Shown here in pieces: positions 26,411 to 35,847 of a DNA stretch of 64,000 nucleotides. This DNA is from Sphingobacterium spiritivorum (GTDB lineage Bacteria > Bacteroidota > Bacteroidia > Sphingobacteriales > Sphingobacteriaceae): positions 4,030,001 to 4,094,000 of the forward strand of contig NZ_CP068083.1 of NCBI RefSeq assembly GCF_016725325.1, in the 5' to 3' direction. The notes beneath the pieces are model-generated. The model saw only the letters and a program-made list of their open reading frames with translations, had not been told where the DNA came from and did not search any database. Each line of letters starts with the position of its first letter. The stretch's first letter is position 1. The translations under genes and the position numbers were made by a program.

Positions 26411-26749
26411 TTATACAAAATCTTCTCTATAAGGAGCAAAGGAATCAATAAGTTCTCCTGCTTCGAGACATTCACATCCGTGCAGCGCATTGGATGGTAC
26501 CACACATGCATCACCTTTATTCAGGATTTTTTCTTCACCGTCAATACTATATTTAAATGAACCTTCGCTTACAAAAGAGGTCTGCACATGCGGATGCCGG
26601 TGTAAAGTTCCTATAGCACCTTTTTCAAACTTAACTTTGACAAGCATCAGCTCTTCAATATAGCCAAAGACTTTGCGTTTGACACCCTGTCCGAGATCTT
26701 CCCATTCTGTATTGCTGTCAAATTGAAAATAGTGTGATTGCTGTTCCAT
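26411..26749 (-). CDS. Small cupin-domain protein
   Basis: The 112-residue protein is one cupin domain: GTLHRHPHVQTSFVSEG is motif 1 with metal-ligand histidines, followed by KYSIDGEEKILNKGDACVVP and SNALHGCECL as motif 2. Single-domain cupins bind a metal and act as isomerases, dioxygenases or ligand sensors, so no substrate can be assigned. It stands alone, divergent from pstS. Confidence 0.8.
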   Translation of the reverse strand: MEQQSHYFQFDSNTEWEDLGQGVKRKVFGYIEELMLVKVKFEKGAIGTLHRHPHVQTSFVSEGSFKYSIDGEEKILNKGDACVVPSNALHGCECLEAGELIDSFAPYREDFV

Positions 26750-26778
26750 CTTGAAATTCTTGATTTAATATACTGCAG

Positions 26779-26786
26779 CAAATATA
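26779..26786 (-). promoter_or_regulatory. Candidate -7 box for the cupin gene
   Basis: The minus-strand sequence is TATATTTG followed by CTGCAG, an exact TAnnTTTG match 30 bases before the cupin ATG. Confidence 0.5.
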
Positions 26787-26890
26787 AGTATTGCATGATT
26801 AGAGTTGAATACATAGGTAAGTTGGTCTGGGTTAATTTTCAAGACTAGTTTCCACTCATTTTTAAGCTAATGAGAACTAATTCTTTATTC

Positions 26891-26916
26891 ATGTTAAATT
26901 CAAATTTTGTTAACAT
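26891..26916. promoter_or_regulatory. Inverted repeat upstream of pstS, possible operator
   Basis: Arms ATGTTAA (26891-26897) and TTAACAT (26910-26916) are perfect complements with a 12-base AT-rich spacer, 35 bases upstream of pstS. It may be a phosphate-responsive site, but no consensus for Bacteroidetes is known to me. Confidence 0.35.
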
Positions 26917-26935
26917 TGGGGATATACTGGATAAT

Positions 26936-26943
26936 TAACTTTG
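26936..26943 (+). promoter_or_regulatory. TAnnTTTG-like box just before pstS
   Basis: TAACTTTG matches the -7 consensus, with a TTG at 26916-26918 upstream. It is only 7 bases before the ATG, so use as a promoter would give an almost leaderless transcript. Confidence 0.25.
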
Positions 26944-26950
26944 GCTACAG

Positions 26951-27793
26951 ATGAAATTAAAATTAATCGTTTGGATTTTCTCAGTGGTCTTTTTTGCTTC
27001 TTGTCAGAACAGAGATAAAACCATCAAAATGAAAGGGTCTGATACAGAGGTAAATCTGGCTGTAATGCTAGCGGAGCGTTATTCAGAAAAAGATAAAGAC
27101 TTCCATATTGCTATTTCCGGAGGAGGATCCGGTCTTGGGATAGCATCATTAATGAACAGACAGGCCGATATCGCTAATTCTTCCCGCCCGTTGACTGAAG
27201 AAGAGGAAGAGTTGTTCCGATCCAAGAAGATTGTGCTGCGAACCCTTACTTTTGCTGAAGATGCTACTGCATTTGTCGTACACAAGGATTTTCCAGTAGA
27301 TGAGATAGATTTAGCAACGTTGGCTAAGATCATGAGTGGAGAGATGAAGGATTGGAAAGAGCTTACTGGTGAGAGCTTACCTATCAATATCTACGGAAGA
27401 CAAAGTAGCTCGGGAACCTATTCGTTTATCAAAAAGAAACTCAAAATTTCATTTAGTCCGAATGCGAAAGAAATGACGGGTAATGCACAGATTATAGAAG
27501 GAATCAAAGTGGACCGTTCAGGAATAGGATACGTAGGAGCCGGATATATTTCTCAGGAGAGCGATGCCGCACAGCCCGTGAAGATCCTTAAAATCAAAAA
27601 AACACTACATGAACCAGCGGTTTCTCCACTGGACAAAGAAGCAATCAATACACGTCAATACTACTTTCAGCGTCCGCTATACCAGTTTGTTCTGGAAGAG
27701 TCATGGGAAAAGGTAAAGCCTTTTATCGATTTTGAAAAAAGCGGAGACGGACAGGCTATCATCCGTTCGTCCGGATATTACATTATAGAATAA
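26951..27793 (+). CDS. pstS: Phosphate ABC transporter substrate-binding lipoprotein
   Basis: A lipoprotein signal (MKLKLIVWIFSVVFFASC) anchors the protein. It has PstS features: GSDTEVNL at the start of the mature domain, the phosphate loop ISGGGSGLGIASL, NSSRPLTEEEEE and GRQSSSGTYSFIK. It captures phosphate in the periplasm and hands it to PstCA. At 280 residues it is of the compact type. It is the first gene of a pstSCAB operon, and the pstC ATG lies 9 bases after its stop. Confidence 0.9.
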   Translation: MKLKLIVWIFSVVFFASCQNRDKTIKMKGSDTEVNLAVMLAERYSEKDKDFHIAISGGGSGLGIASLMNRQADIANSSRPLTEEEEELFRSKKIVLRTLTFAEDATAFVVHKDFPVDEIDLATLAKIMSGEMKDWKELTGESLPINIYGRQSSSGTYSFIKKKLKISFSPNAKEMTGNAQIIEGIKVDRSGIGYVGAGYISQESDAAQPVKILKIKKTLHEPAVSPLDKEAINTRQYYFQRPLYQFVLEESWEKVKPFIDFEKSGDGQAIIRSSGYYIIE

Positions 27794-27802
27794 CGTTAAA
27801 AT

Positions 27803-28693
27803 ATGAGGTTTAAGAAAAGACTATTAATAGATCATTTGTTTAAGATCATCTTCAAATCTACAGGTTTTTTAGTGTTAGCACTTTTAGGCGGGATTTTCTT
27901 TATGTTGATTTATAATGCATTTGCCTTTTTTGCAGATGTCAAACCGTTGGATTTTATTACGGGAATGGAGTGGAATCCTACAGCAAACGATCCTGCCTAT
28001 GGAATCCTGCCTCTCATTGTCAGCACTTCACTGGTCTCTTTTGGAGCGATGGCGATAGCCATTCCGCTCGGGATCTGCACAGCGGCCTTTATTTCTGAAT
28101 ATGCGAGTGAGCGGGTAAAAAATATTTTAAAGCCAACTATCGAAATGCTGGCTGCTATTCCCTCGGTAGTTATAGGTTTTCTCGGTATTGTCGTGTTGGG
28201 ACCGGAGATTGCTTCACTGGCCGGCCTGTCTAACGGTTTAAATGCACTGAATGGAGCTATTTTGCTGGCTATAATGGCATTACCAACTATTATTACAGTG
28301 TCTGAGGATGCGATACATGCCATTCCTAAGACATATAAAGAGGCTAGCTATGCGATGGGAGCAAATAAATGGCAGACATTATTGAAAATCACTATTCCTG
28401 CGGCAGCACCGGGAATTATAGCAGCTGTGATGCTGGGAGTTGGAAGAGCCATAGGCGAGACGATGACCGTACTTATGGCAACAGGTAATGCTTCTTCATT
28501 TCCAACAGGATTCTTTGATTCGATGAAAACAATTACTGCAACTATTGCCATAGAAATGGGTGAGGTTCCTTATCAGACGACTCATTATTTTGGCCTTTTT
28601 GCTATTGCCACAGTTTTGTTTTTTATGACAATGATTGCCAATCTGGTTGGAGAGTTTTTTATTAACCGATTTAGAAAATATCATGGGGTTTAA
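27803..28693 (+). CDS. pstC: Phosphate ABC transporter permease PstC
   Basis: Six transmembrane helices are visible with the ABC permease EAA loop (EASYAMGANKWQTLLKITIP) near residue 180. The FADVKPLDFITGMEWNP segment in the first periplasmic loop and the ending GRAIGETMTVLMATG are typical of PstC. It forms the inner-membrane channel with PstA. The stop overlaps the pstA start by 11 bases. Confidence 0.9.
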   Translation: MRFKKRLLIDHLFKIIFKSTGFLVLALLGGIFFMLIYNAFAFFADVKPLDFITGMEWNPTANDPAYGILPLIVSTSLVSFGAMAIAIPLGICTAAFISEYASERVKNILKPTIEMLAAIPSVVIGFLGIVVLGPEIASLAGLSNGLNALNGAILLAIMALPTIITVSEDAIHAIPKTYKEASYAMGANKWQTLLKITIPAAAPGIIAAVMLGVGRAIGETMTVLMATGNASSFPTGFFDSMKTITATIAIEMGEVPYQTTHYFGLFAIATVLFFMTMIANLVGEFFINRFRKYHGV

Positions 28694-29537
28694 ATTAAAA
28701 AGGCTGACACCAATTATCGAATGGGGGACACTTCTCGGAAGTACATTACTGGTCTGTCTTTTTCTGGTCATTATTCTTTGGGAAATAGCGTCTAAAGGCG
28801 CGAGTGTAATATCCTGGGATTTTATCAGTACACTTCCGAAGGAGGCCATGACAAAAGGAGGGATACTGTCACCTATTGTTGGTACAGTATTACTAACACT
28901 TATAACAGCATTATTTGCTATACCCTTTGGCATTTGCTGTGCTATTTATCTGAATGAGTATGCACAGGATAATGTATTGACTCGTCTTATACGGGCAGCT
29001 ATCCGTAACCTTTCTGGTGTACCTTCCATTATTTACGGTCTGTTCGGGCTTGCGTTATTTGTGCAGGCATTAAATATGGGAACTTCTCTGATGGCTGCAG
29101 GTCTCACATTGGGACTGCTGTCTTTACCTTATATTATTACTACTACGGAAGAGGCTTTGATGCGTATACCTCAAAGTACAAGAGAAGGTGCTTTAGGAGT
29201 AGGAGCAACTCAGTTTGAGTGTATAAAAGATGTGGTACTGCCTTCAGCGATGCCGGGAATACTTACAGGAGTAGTCCTTACGCTTTCGCGTGCAGCAGGA
29301 GAAACGGCACCGATACTGTTTACAGGAGCCGCTTTTTACATAAACGGAACGAACGGGTATATGAATCAGGAATTCATGGCTTTACCCTACCATTTATATA
29401 TGTTGTCTACACAACATCAGGCTATTGAAGAAGTCAGACCTATTGCCTACGGAACAGCTTTGATACTGGTGGTGGTGGTTTTCCTTATGAATCTTACAGC
29501 ATTCTATATCCGATATAAATACAGAAAAAATGATTAA
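28683..29537 (+). CDS. pstA: Phosphate ABC transporter permease PstA
   Basis: I chose the ATG at 28683, which overlaps the pstC end by 11 bases; an upstream TTG start would put a stretch of pstC out of frame. Features are FISTLPKEAMTKGGILSPIV, the EAA loop STREGALGVGATQFECIKDV and GETAPILFTGAAFY, all typical of PstA. About six helices are predicted. The end overlaps pstB by 8 bases. Confidence 0.9.
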   Translation: MGFKLKRLTPIIEWGTLLGSTLLVCLFLVIILWEIASKGASVISWDFISTLPKEAMTKGGILSPIVGTVLLTLITALFAIPFGICCAIYLNEYAQDNVLTRLIRAAIRNLSGVPSIIYGLFGLALFVQALNMGTSLMAAGLTLGLLSLPYIITTTEEALMRIPQSTREGALGVGATQFECIKDVVLPSAMPGILTGVVLTLSRAAGETAPILFTGAAFYINGTNGYMNQEFMALPYHLYMLSTQHQAIEEVRPIAYGTALILVVVVFLMNLTAFYIRYKYRKND

Positions 29538-30276
29538 TAAACTAGCTGCTAACAACCTCAACCTGAGCTTTGGTAATAAACAGATTCTGAAGAATATTAA
29601 TGTGGATTTTCCTGCCAATAAAGTTACTGCTCTGATTGGCCCTTCGGGTTGTGGCAAGAGTACATTACTTCGTAGTTTTAACAGAATGCACGACTTGTCT
29701 CCGGATGCCCATATTGAAGGCAAACTATTGCTGGACGGACAGGATATTTACAACAGAGATATGCCCGTGACGGAAGTCAGGAAACGTATTGGTATGGTTT
29801 TTCAAAAAGCAAATCCATTTCCGAAAAGTATATATGAGAATATTGCCTATGGTCTCAAGATCAATAACCTGCCTTATGATAAATCGGTAATACAACGTAC
29901 GTTAGAAGAAGCTTTTTTATGGGAAGAGGTTAAGGATGATCTGAAAAAGCCTGCTGCCAGACTTTCCGGCGGACAGCAGCAGCGTCTGTGTATAGCCCGC
30001 ACAGTGGCTCTGCGACCTGAAGTTATTCTGATGGACGAACCTTGTTCTGCGCTGGACCCGGTGAGTACGCTTAAGATAGAAGAATTGATACTTAAACTGA
30101 AAGAGGATTATACGATTGTCATTGTCACACACAATATGCAACAGGCTCAGCGTGTAGCAGATAAGACTGTATTTATGTATCTGGGCGAAGTAAAAGAAGA
30201 GGGACCTACGGATCAACTGTTCAATGATCCTAACCATGAGATTACGAAAAATTATATTAAAGGTAAATTCGGATAG
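29530..30276 (+). CDS. pstB: Phosphate ABC transporter ATP-binding protein
   Basis: All ABC ATPase motifs are present: Walker A GPSGCGKST near residue 38, Q-loop FQKANPFPKSIYENI, signature LSGGQQQR, Walker B VILMDEPCSALDP, and H-loop VTHN. The NPFPKSIYENIAYGLKI segment is diagnostic for PstB. It couples ATP hydrolysis to phosphate uptake through PstCA. No phoU follows, although phoU usually closes pst operons. Confidence 0.95.
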   Translation: MINKLAANNLNLSFGNKQILKNINVDFPANKVTALIGPSGCGKSTLLRSFNRMHDLSPDAHIEGKLLLDGQDIYNRDMPVTEVRKRIGMVFQKANPFPKSIYENIAYGLKINNLPYDKSVIQRTLEEAFLWEEVKDDLKKPAARLSGGQQQRLCIARTVALRPEVILMDEPCSALDPVSTLKIEELILKLKEDYTIVIVTHNMQQAQRVADKTVFMYLGEVKEEGPTDQLFNDPNHEITKNYIKGKFG

Positions 30277-30325
30277 TTAGGAGTAATCTGTTTTCATACT
30301 ATGTTTTTTTCTGTTTCTATCCATA

Positions 30326-30370
30326 TCTGTTAAACAGACATGGAACTTCTCCCGGATAATCTGTTATCCG
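30326..30370. promoter_or_regulatory. Two palindromic elements between pstB and the sigma gene
   Basis: TCTGTTAAACAGA (30326-30338) is a 13-bp palindrome around a central A. A second hairpin, CGGATAA-TCTG-TTATCCG, lies at 30353-30370. Neither has a T-run, so they may be operators or an mRNA structure rather than terminators. Confidence 0.3.
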
Positions 30371-30510
30371 ACATACTAGATTTTAACCGTTCTAAAGTAA
30401 TCCTTCTTGTAGGGATAATGAATTGTAAATCGTATTTTTAGACCTTACTAACTTCTAAGGCCTCCCGTATTGGGGATACCTGACTATGAATATACAAGCA
30501 ATACTGATAG

Positions 30511-31092
30511 ATGAGTGTGCAGCATAGACCTTTAGATCTTGTTGAATATCCCTTGAACACCGGAGTGGAGTCGGATTTTGATTATATATATCTGACTTAT
30601 TTTGCTCCACTGTGCTACTTTGCTTCTAAGTTTGTGGATGATCAGGCAGTGGATATTGTGAATAGTTTATTTGCTAAACTATGGACAAATGAAATCGTCC
30701 TTAATAATGCTGCTCACGCACAATCTTTTTTGTATTTATCTGCCAAAAATGCCTGTCTTGATTACATAAAAACCAGTGGGAGAGCCAAAGAAAGAGACGC
30801 AGAATTTAGTTATTTATACCAACTTTCTGAAGAAGACTTACAATTAGAGGTTGTATACGTGGAATATATGGCCGAAATCTATCGTGAAATTAATAATCTA
30901 CCAGTCCAGTGCAGTAAAATTATTAAGCTGAGTTATCTTGATGGAGTGAAGAATGAAAAAATAGCAGAACAACTTAATATCAGTGTACAGACCGTAAAGA
31001 ATCAAAAGTCCAAAGGCCTTAAAATATTGAGAAAACTATTTATCAATCATCCGGATAAGTATCTCTTTTTCCTTTTTCTGTTTAAATTGTAA
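30511..31092 (+). CDS. ECF-type RNA polymerase sigma factor (FecI-like group)
   Basis: Region 2 spans about residues 25-95 (YFAPLCYFASKFVDDQAVDI, then LWTNE and FLYLSAKNACLDYIK) and region 4 about 125-175 (LPVQCSKIIKLSYLDGVKNE, then IAEQLNISVQTVKNQKSKGL, an HTH). This matches the Bacteroidetes sigma-70 subfamily paired with FecR. Next genes are the anti-sigma FecR and a SusC with an STN signalling domain, so it probably activates this SusCD operon when the receptor senses its ligand. Confidence 0.9.
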   Translation: MSVQHRPLDLVEYPLNTGVESDFDYIYLTYFAPLCYFASKFVDDQAVDIVNSLFAKLWTNEIVLNNAAHAQSFLYLSAKNACLDYIKTSGRAKERDAEFSYLYQLSEEDLQLEVVYVEYMAEIYREINNLPVQCSKIIKLSYLDGVKNEKIAEQLNISVQTVKNQKSKGLKILRKLFINHPDKYLFFLFLFKL

Positions 31093-31149
31093 TTTTTTTT
31101 TCATGGGGGAGTAGTACGATAGGAGAAGTGCGTCGTATTAACAGTGAAG

Positions 31150-32352
31150 ATGGAAAATCAGTATAGAATAATATATTTACTAACCGGTAAAAGGAAAGGA
31201 ATTCTCAGTGAGGAGGAACTTGTGGAGCTGGAAGAATGGATCAGTAATGAGGGATCAAACCGGCTCTTTGCTGAACGACTTGCAGATCAGAATAACCGGG
31301 AAGAAAGCCTAAATAAACTGCAGTATTTTGCAGACTATCAGTCTTTATCACAATTTAAACATTCACATCAGCATCTTAAACCTGCACTTCGCAAATCTTT
31401 TCTCAAAAATCTTCCTTCCCATTACTGGGCTGCAGCTGTATTATTTATTTTTTGTAGTGCAATAGCTCTGTACTTTACGATCAGTTCCCAGCCTGTTCAG
31501 CAGGAAGATCAATTGACCAGAGCCGGCAAAGATATTTCTCCCGGAAAAGATCAGGCTATATTACAATTAGCCGATGGAAAGCATATAGCATTGGAAGAGC
31601 TGAAGAATGGTGAATCATTGGATATTAATGGTTTACGTATTTTGAAATCAGCAGATGGTGAGATTTCATACAGCTCCTCTTCTGCCGTGTCGGATGTGCA
31701 GCCTACCAATCGCATAGTGACGCCCAGAGGCGGGCAGTACAAAGTCAGGCTTTCTGATGGTACCAGGGTGTGGTTAGGTGCCGAATCCGAATTAGAGTAT
31801 GCTGTTCAGTTTGGATCAGAGAAGCGTGAAGTAAAATTATCAGGAGAAGCTTTCTTTGAGGTGACACATGTTCAAAATAAACAAAATGAAAATATTCCTT
31901 TTCAGGTCAGGATGTCATCACAGACTATTGAGGTATTGGGAACTTCTTTTAACGTAGCAGCCTATCCTCAGGACCGTACAAATCGCACCACTTTAGTAAA
32001 CGGTAAAATCAGAATTAATACCGCTTATAGTTCTAATATCTTACGACCAGGTCAACAGGCACTGGTTTCTAAAGATGGAAAGAGTATTCAGGTTTACGAA
32101 GTAGATGTATCAAATATGGATGAATGGAAAAATAAGAGCTTCAGATTTGAGGAAGAATCCATTCAGGAAATTATGAATAAGGTAGCCCGTTGGTATGATG
32201 TAGATGTCGTATACGAGGGCAAGATAACGGAAGAACTATTTTCAGGAGTCGTCTCTAAATATGAGAATCCCGCCAAAGTACTTAAGTTATTGGAATTGAC
32301 CGGAAAAGTTAAATTCAGAATAGAAGGAAGGAGGATTATCGTTATGGCTTAG
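31150..32352 (+). CDS. FecR-family anti-sigma factor
   Basis: I chose the ATG at 31150; the frame extends 6 bases to a GTG. About 90 cytoplasmic residues precede a transmembrane helix near residues 92-112 (YWAAAVLFIFCSAIALYFTI). The FecR domain (TPRGGQYKVRLSDGTRVWLG, FEVTHV, VEVLGTSFNV-type sequence) follows, then the C-terminal DUF4974 region near 325-400 (FRFEEESIQEIMNKVARWYD). It holds the ECF sigma at the membrane and releases it when the STN domain of SusC signals. Confidence 0.9.
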   Translation: MENQYRIIYLLTGKRKGILSEEELVELEEWISNEGSNRLFAERLADQNNREESLNKLQYFADYQSLSQFKHSHQHLKPALRKSFLKNLPSHYWAAAVLFIFCSAIALYFTISSQPVQQEDQLTRAGKDISPGKDQAILQLADGKHIALEELKNGESLDINGLRILKSADGEISYSSSSAVSDVQPTNRIVTPRGGQYKVRLSDGTRVWLGAESELEYAVQFGSEKREVKLSGEAFFEVTHVQNKQNENIPFQVRMSSQTIEVLGTSFNVAAYPQDRTNRTTLVNGKIRINTAYSSNILRPGQQALVSKDGKSIQVYEVDVSNMDEWKNKSFRFEEESIQEIMNKVARWYDVDVVYEGKITEELFSGVVSKYENPAKVLKLLELTGKVKFRIEGRRIIVMA

Positions 32353-32478
32353 ATATTTACCCATAGACCGATAATTAAAGATACAGAGCATTGCTCGCAA
32401 CAATGCCCTGTAGATAATTGTCAGGTTATTCGCTTTTTATTGAACAATTACTATTACTTATAACCCTATACCAAATTT

Positions 32479-35400
32479 ATGAAAATAAAGAACTATAAGA
32501 AGGCCTTTATGCGTATTAATCTTATTTTTATTTTTCTGCTTTCTTGTATTGTGAGTGCTTATTCTTCAGTGAGTTATGCGCAGAAGGTTAACCTCCATAC
32601 AAAAAATGCCTCCATCAGAGAGGTTTTCGAATCTATTCGAAAGCAGACATCCTATAATTTTATTTATTCGAAACGTCTCCTGGAAAAATCCAGACCAGTG
32701 ACTGTAAATCTGAATAATGTAAGCGTAAAAGACGCACTTGAAGCCTGTTTTGAGGGACAGCCTATTTCCTACAAACTACAGGGCGAAAATATTGTAATCA
32801 GCACCAAAACCAACGATCCAACTTCCGGAATAAATACCGGATTACAGCAAAATATCAGTGGAAGAGTGCGTCTTAAAGGTGAAAACGGAACCTTGTACGC
32901 TCCTGGTGTAAGCATCCGCGTCAAAGGAAAAGATGCCGCTACGTCGACTGATGCTAACGGGCATTTTTCGATAAGTGCTGCAATCGGCGATGTACTGAGT
33001 ATTTCTTTTGTAGGTTATATTTCACGGGAGATCACTATAAGAGATGCCTCGGGTATTGAGGTGACACTGGAAGAACAGGTCAACGAGTTGGATGCTGTAG
33101 TCATTACGGGTTACACCACTCAGGAAAAAAGATCTATTACCGGAGCGATGTCCTCGATTAAAAAGGAATCTATTGAAAATGTTCCGGTGCAGTCCTTTGA
33201 TCGGGCCATGCAAGGGCAGGTTTCTGGTGTCAATGTAATGGCAGCAAACGGAGTTCCCGGAGGACCGGTAAGGATTAATATCCGTGGTACCGGATCTATT
33301 ACAGCCGGAAACGAGCCTTTGATTATTGTCGATGGGGTTCAACTCAATACTTCTACTTCTTCAGGACAGACCGCAAGTAACCCTTTGGCTTTTTTGAATA
33401 ATAATGATATTGAGTCCATAGAAGTACTTAAAGACGGAGCTGCTGCATCTATATATGGAGCTCAGGCCGCAAACGGGGTTGTGCTGGTTACGACAAAAGC
33501 CGGAAAGGCCGGGAAAACCAAAGTAAACCTCAATTATTATAACGGTATTACCAGCCCAATGCCGGAGATGAAAATGCTGAATACACAGCAGTTTTTTCAA
33601 TCCAGATTGGAATCGCGTAACAATCGTTATCCGACACGTACACCTGAACGAAACAGAGCAGATATCCTGACAGGGATGGGCTTTCCTGCTGATATGACTG
33701 ACGAAGAGATTGCTGCATTGCCTACATACAACTGGCAGGAAGCAGCTTTCAGAACCGGTCATACCAATAATGCAGACCTTTCTATCAGCGGAGGAAATGA
33801 TAAAACCACATTTTTCCTTTCCGGATCTTACAATAAGACGGATGGAAATGTGGTGTCTATAGACTTTGAGCGGGCAACGGCTAAATTGGGATTAACCCAT
33901 AAGTTAACCGATAGGTTATCGCTTGCCACAAACATTAACCTGAGTACAATTACCCAAAACGGTACTTCAGGAAGTAATGGTTCTACAGGAGCATATGCAG
34001 CACCGCAATACAGTGCGCCGATGATTTTGCCATTTATTCCGGTTTACAATGCAGATGGAAGCTACAATGCGCCGATCGATGGCTTTCCGGGTTCTTCTAA
34101 CCGTAATCCTATACAGGAAAGTGTAGTAGGTACATTGCAAAGCCGTACAAAAGCCCTTGTATCTAATTTTTCTGCTACTTATCAGATCAACAGTAAACTA
34201 AGCTTCAAATCATTCTACGGTATAGATTATCGTATTATCGATGATGAACGCTATGTAGATCCGCGTACCCGAAGTGGAGCGGCTTCTCAGGGATCCCTGA
34301 CAATTGGTAAAAGACAGAACAGTAATTTTCTTACAAACCAGACCTTAAACTATAAAACAACATTTGCTGAAGACCACAATCTTTCTGCTTTATTAGGTGC
34401 GGAGTACAGATATGACAACAGAGAAATTTCTTCTGTTACAGGAACTGGTTTTACAACTTATCAGTTCAGATCATTACAGTCTGCAGCTATCATTACTGCT
34501 GGTACAGGTAGCTGGACTGGCTTCAAAAGAGCCGGTGTATTCGGACAGGTTAACTATGATTTTCAGAAAAAATATCTGTTAAGTGCTGTTCTGCGTTATG
34601 ACGGATCATCCCGTTTTGGTAAAAACAATAAATTTGGATGGTTTCCAGCGATTTCTGCAGGATGGAACATGTCAGAAGAAGCCTTCCTGAAAGATCAGGA
34701 ATGGATCAATCAGCTGAAACTAAGAGTAGGATATGGTGAAACCGGTAATGATGCTATCGGCAATTTTGACTCCCGTGCTTTGTATGGAAGTTCTAGTTCA
34801 TCCAACTATAATCAGGAGCCGGGGATTTATCCTTCTGGTATAGAAAATGCCCTGTTGAAGTGGGAGCGTAATGTGACTACTAATATTGGTGTGGATTATG
34901 CCTTTTTCAATAATAGAGTACAGGGCTCCGTTGAAGTGTTCAGAAGGTTAAGTAAAGACTTGTTGCTGGATAAGCCTCTTCCTTACCTCAGTGGATTCTC
35001 AAATGTAACCAGTAATGTGGGAAAACTTAAGAATGAAGGTATAGAGTTTGAGATCCGTACGCGAAATATTCAATCCGATGATTTCTCCTGGTCTACTAAT
35101 TTTAATATCTCTTTCCTGCGCAACCGTGTATTGGGACTATTAGGAGATGATAAGGTCTTACCTGGAAATCAGTCTGTACGTGTAGGTTATGCATTAGGTA
35201 CCAATGTGACTTATCAGTATGCAGGTGTCAATTCAGCTACAGGCAGACCAATGTGGTATGATGCTAATGGTGAAATTACTTATCAGCCTTCAGCACCGAA
35301 TGATTACAAAATATTTGGGAATCAGTTAAGTGATTTCTATGGTGGGTTCACCAATACATTCCAATACAAAGGCTTCTCGCTTAATGTGTTTTTCCATTAC

Positions 35401-35841
35401 GATTATGGTCGTGAGTTAAGTAACAGTGGTATGAATTCGAAATGGTATGCCAATGGAGGAGACTACAGAAATACATTGGAATGGATCTTTAATAACAGAT
35501 GGACTACGCCAGGTCAGTTGACAACAGTACCTCGTCCTTTTGACGGAAATGCGGAGACCAATGGTATGTCTCAGGTATCCAGCAGCAGCCGTTATCTGGA
35601 GGATGCATCTTTTATACGCCTTAAAAATGTATCCCTGTCTTATCAGTTACCTAAATCCTGGACCAGCCGTCTGAAATTGTCTGATGTAAAAGTGTATGCA
35701 CAGGGAGAGAATCTGGCGACATGGACTAAATGGACAGGCTATGATCCGGAATTGATTATTGATTCAGGAGATTTCAGTTCTACTCAGGGAGCTATACCAC
35801 AGACACGCGCATATACATTAGGAGTACAGATCGGGTTTTAA
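32479..35841 (+). CDS. SusC-type TonB-dependent receptor with STN domain
   Basis: Order: signal peptide (to about residue 34), STN/secretin-TonB short N-terminal domain at about 35-108 (NASIREVFESIRKQTSYNFI), carboxypeptidase-regulatory-like domain at 125-200, plug with NIRGTGSITAGNEPLIIVDG and IYGAQAANGVVLVTTKAG, and a large barrel ending in RAYTLGVQIGF. The STN domain contacts FecR and fits the upstream sigma/anti-sigma pair. SusC forms the channel through which SusD delivers oligosaccharides or other large nutrients using TonB energy. No glycan-degrading enzyme is adjacent, so the cargo is not indicated by neighbours. Confidence 0.95.
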   Translation: MKIKNYKKAFMRINLIFIFLLSCIVSAYSSVSYAQKVNLHTKNASIREVFESIRKQTSYNFIYSKRLLEKSRPVTVNLNNVSVKDALEACFEGQPISYKLQGENIVISTKTNDPTSGINTGLQQNISGRVRLKGENGTLYAPGVSIRVKGKDAATSTDANGHFSISAAIGDVLSISFVGYISREITIRDASGIEVTLEEQVNELDAVVITGYTTQEKRSITGAMSSIKKESIENVPVQSFDRAMQGQVSGVNVMAANGVPGGPVRINIRGTGSITAGNEPLIIVDGVQLNTSTSSGQTASNPLAFLNNNDIESIEVLKDGAAASIYGAQAANGVVLVTTKAGKAGKTKVNLNYYNGITSPMPEMKMLNTQQFFQSRLESRNNRYPTRTPERNRADILTGMGFPADMTDEEIAALPTYNWQEAAFRTGHTNNADLSISGGNDKTTFFLSGSYNKTDGNVVSIDFERATAKLGLTHKLTDRLSLATNINLSTITQNGTSGSNGSTGAYAAPQYSAPMILPFIPVYNADGSYNAPIDGFPGSSNRNPIQESVVGTLQSRTKALVSNFSATYQINSKLSFKSFYGIDYRIIDDERYVDPRTRSGAASQGSLTIGKRQNSNFLTNQTLNYKTTFAEDHNLSALLGAEYRYDNREISSVTGTGFTTYQFRSLQSAAIITAGTGSWTGFKRAGVFGQVNYDFQKKYLLSAVLRYDGSSRFGKNNKFGWFPAISAGWNMSEEAFLKDQEWINQLKLRVGYGETGNDAIGNFDSRALYGSSSSSNYNQEPGIYPSGIENALLKWERNVTTNIGVDYAFFNNRVQGSVEVFRRLSKDLLLDKPLPYLSGFSNVTSNVGKLKNEGIEFEIRTRNIQSDDFSWSTNFNISFLRNRVLGLLGDDKVLPGNQSVRVGYALGTNVTYQYAGVNSATGRPMWYDANGEITYQPSAPNDYKIFGNQLSDFYGGFTNTFQYKGFSLNVFFHYDYGRELSNSGMNSKWYANGGDYRNTLEWIFNNRWTTPGQLTTVPRPFDGNAETNGMSQVSSSSRYLEDASFIRLKNVSLSYQLPKSWTSRLKLSDVKVYAQGENLATWTKWTGYDPELIIDSGDFSSTQGAIPQTRAYTLGVQIGF

Positions 35842-35847
35842 TCTTAA

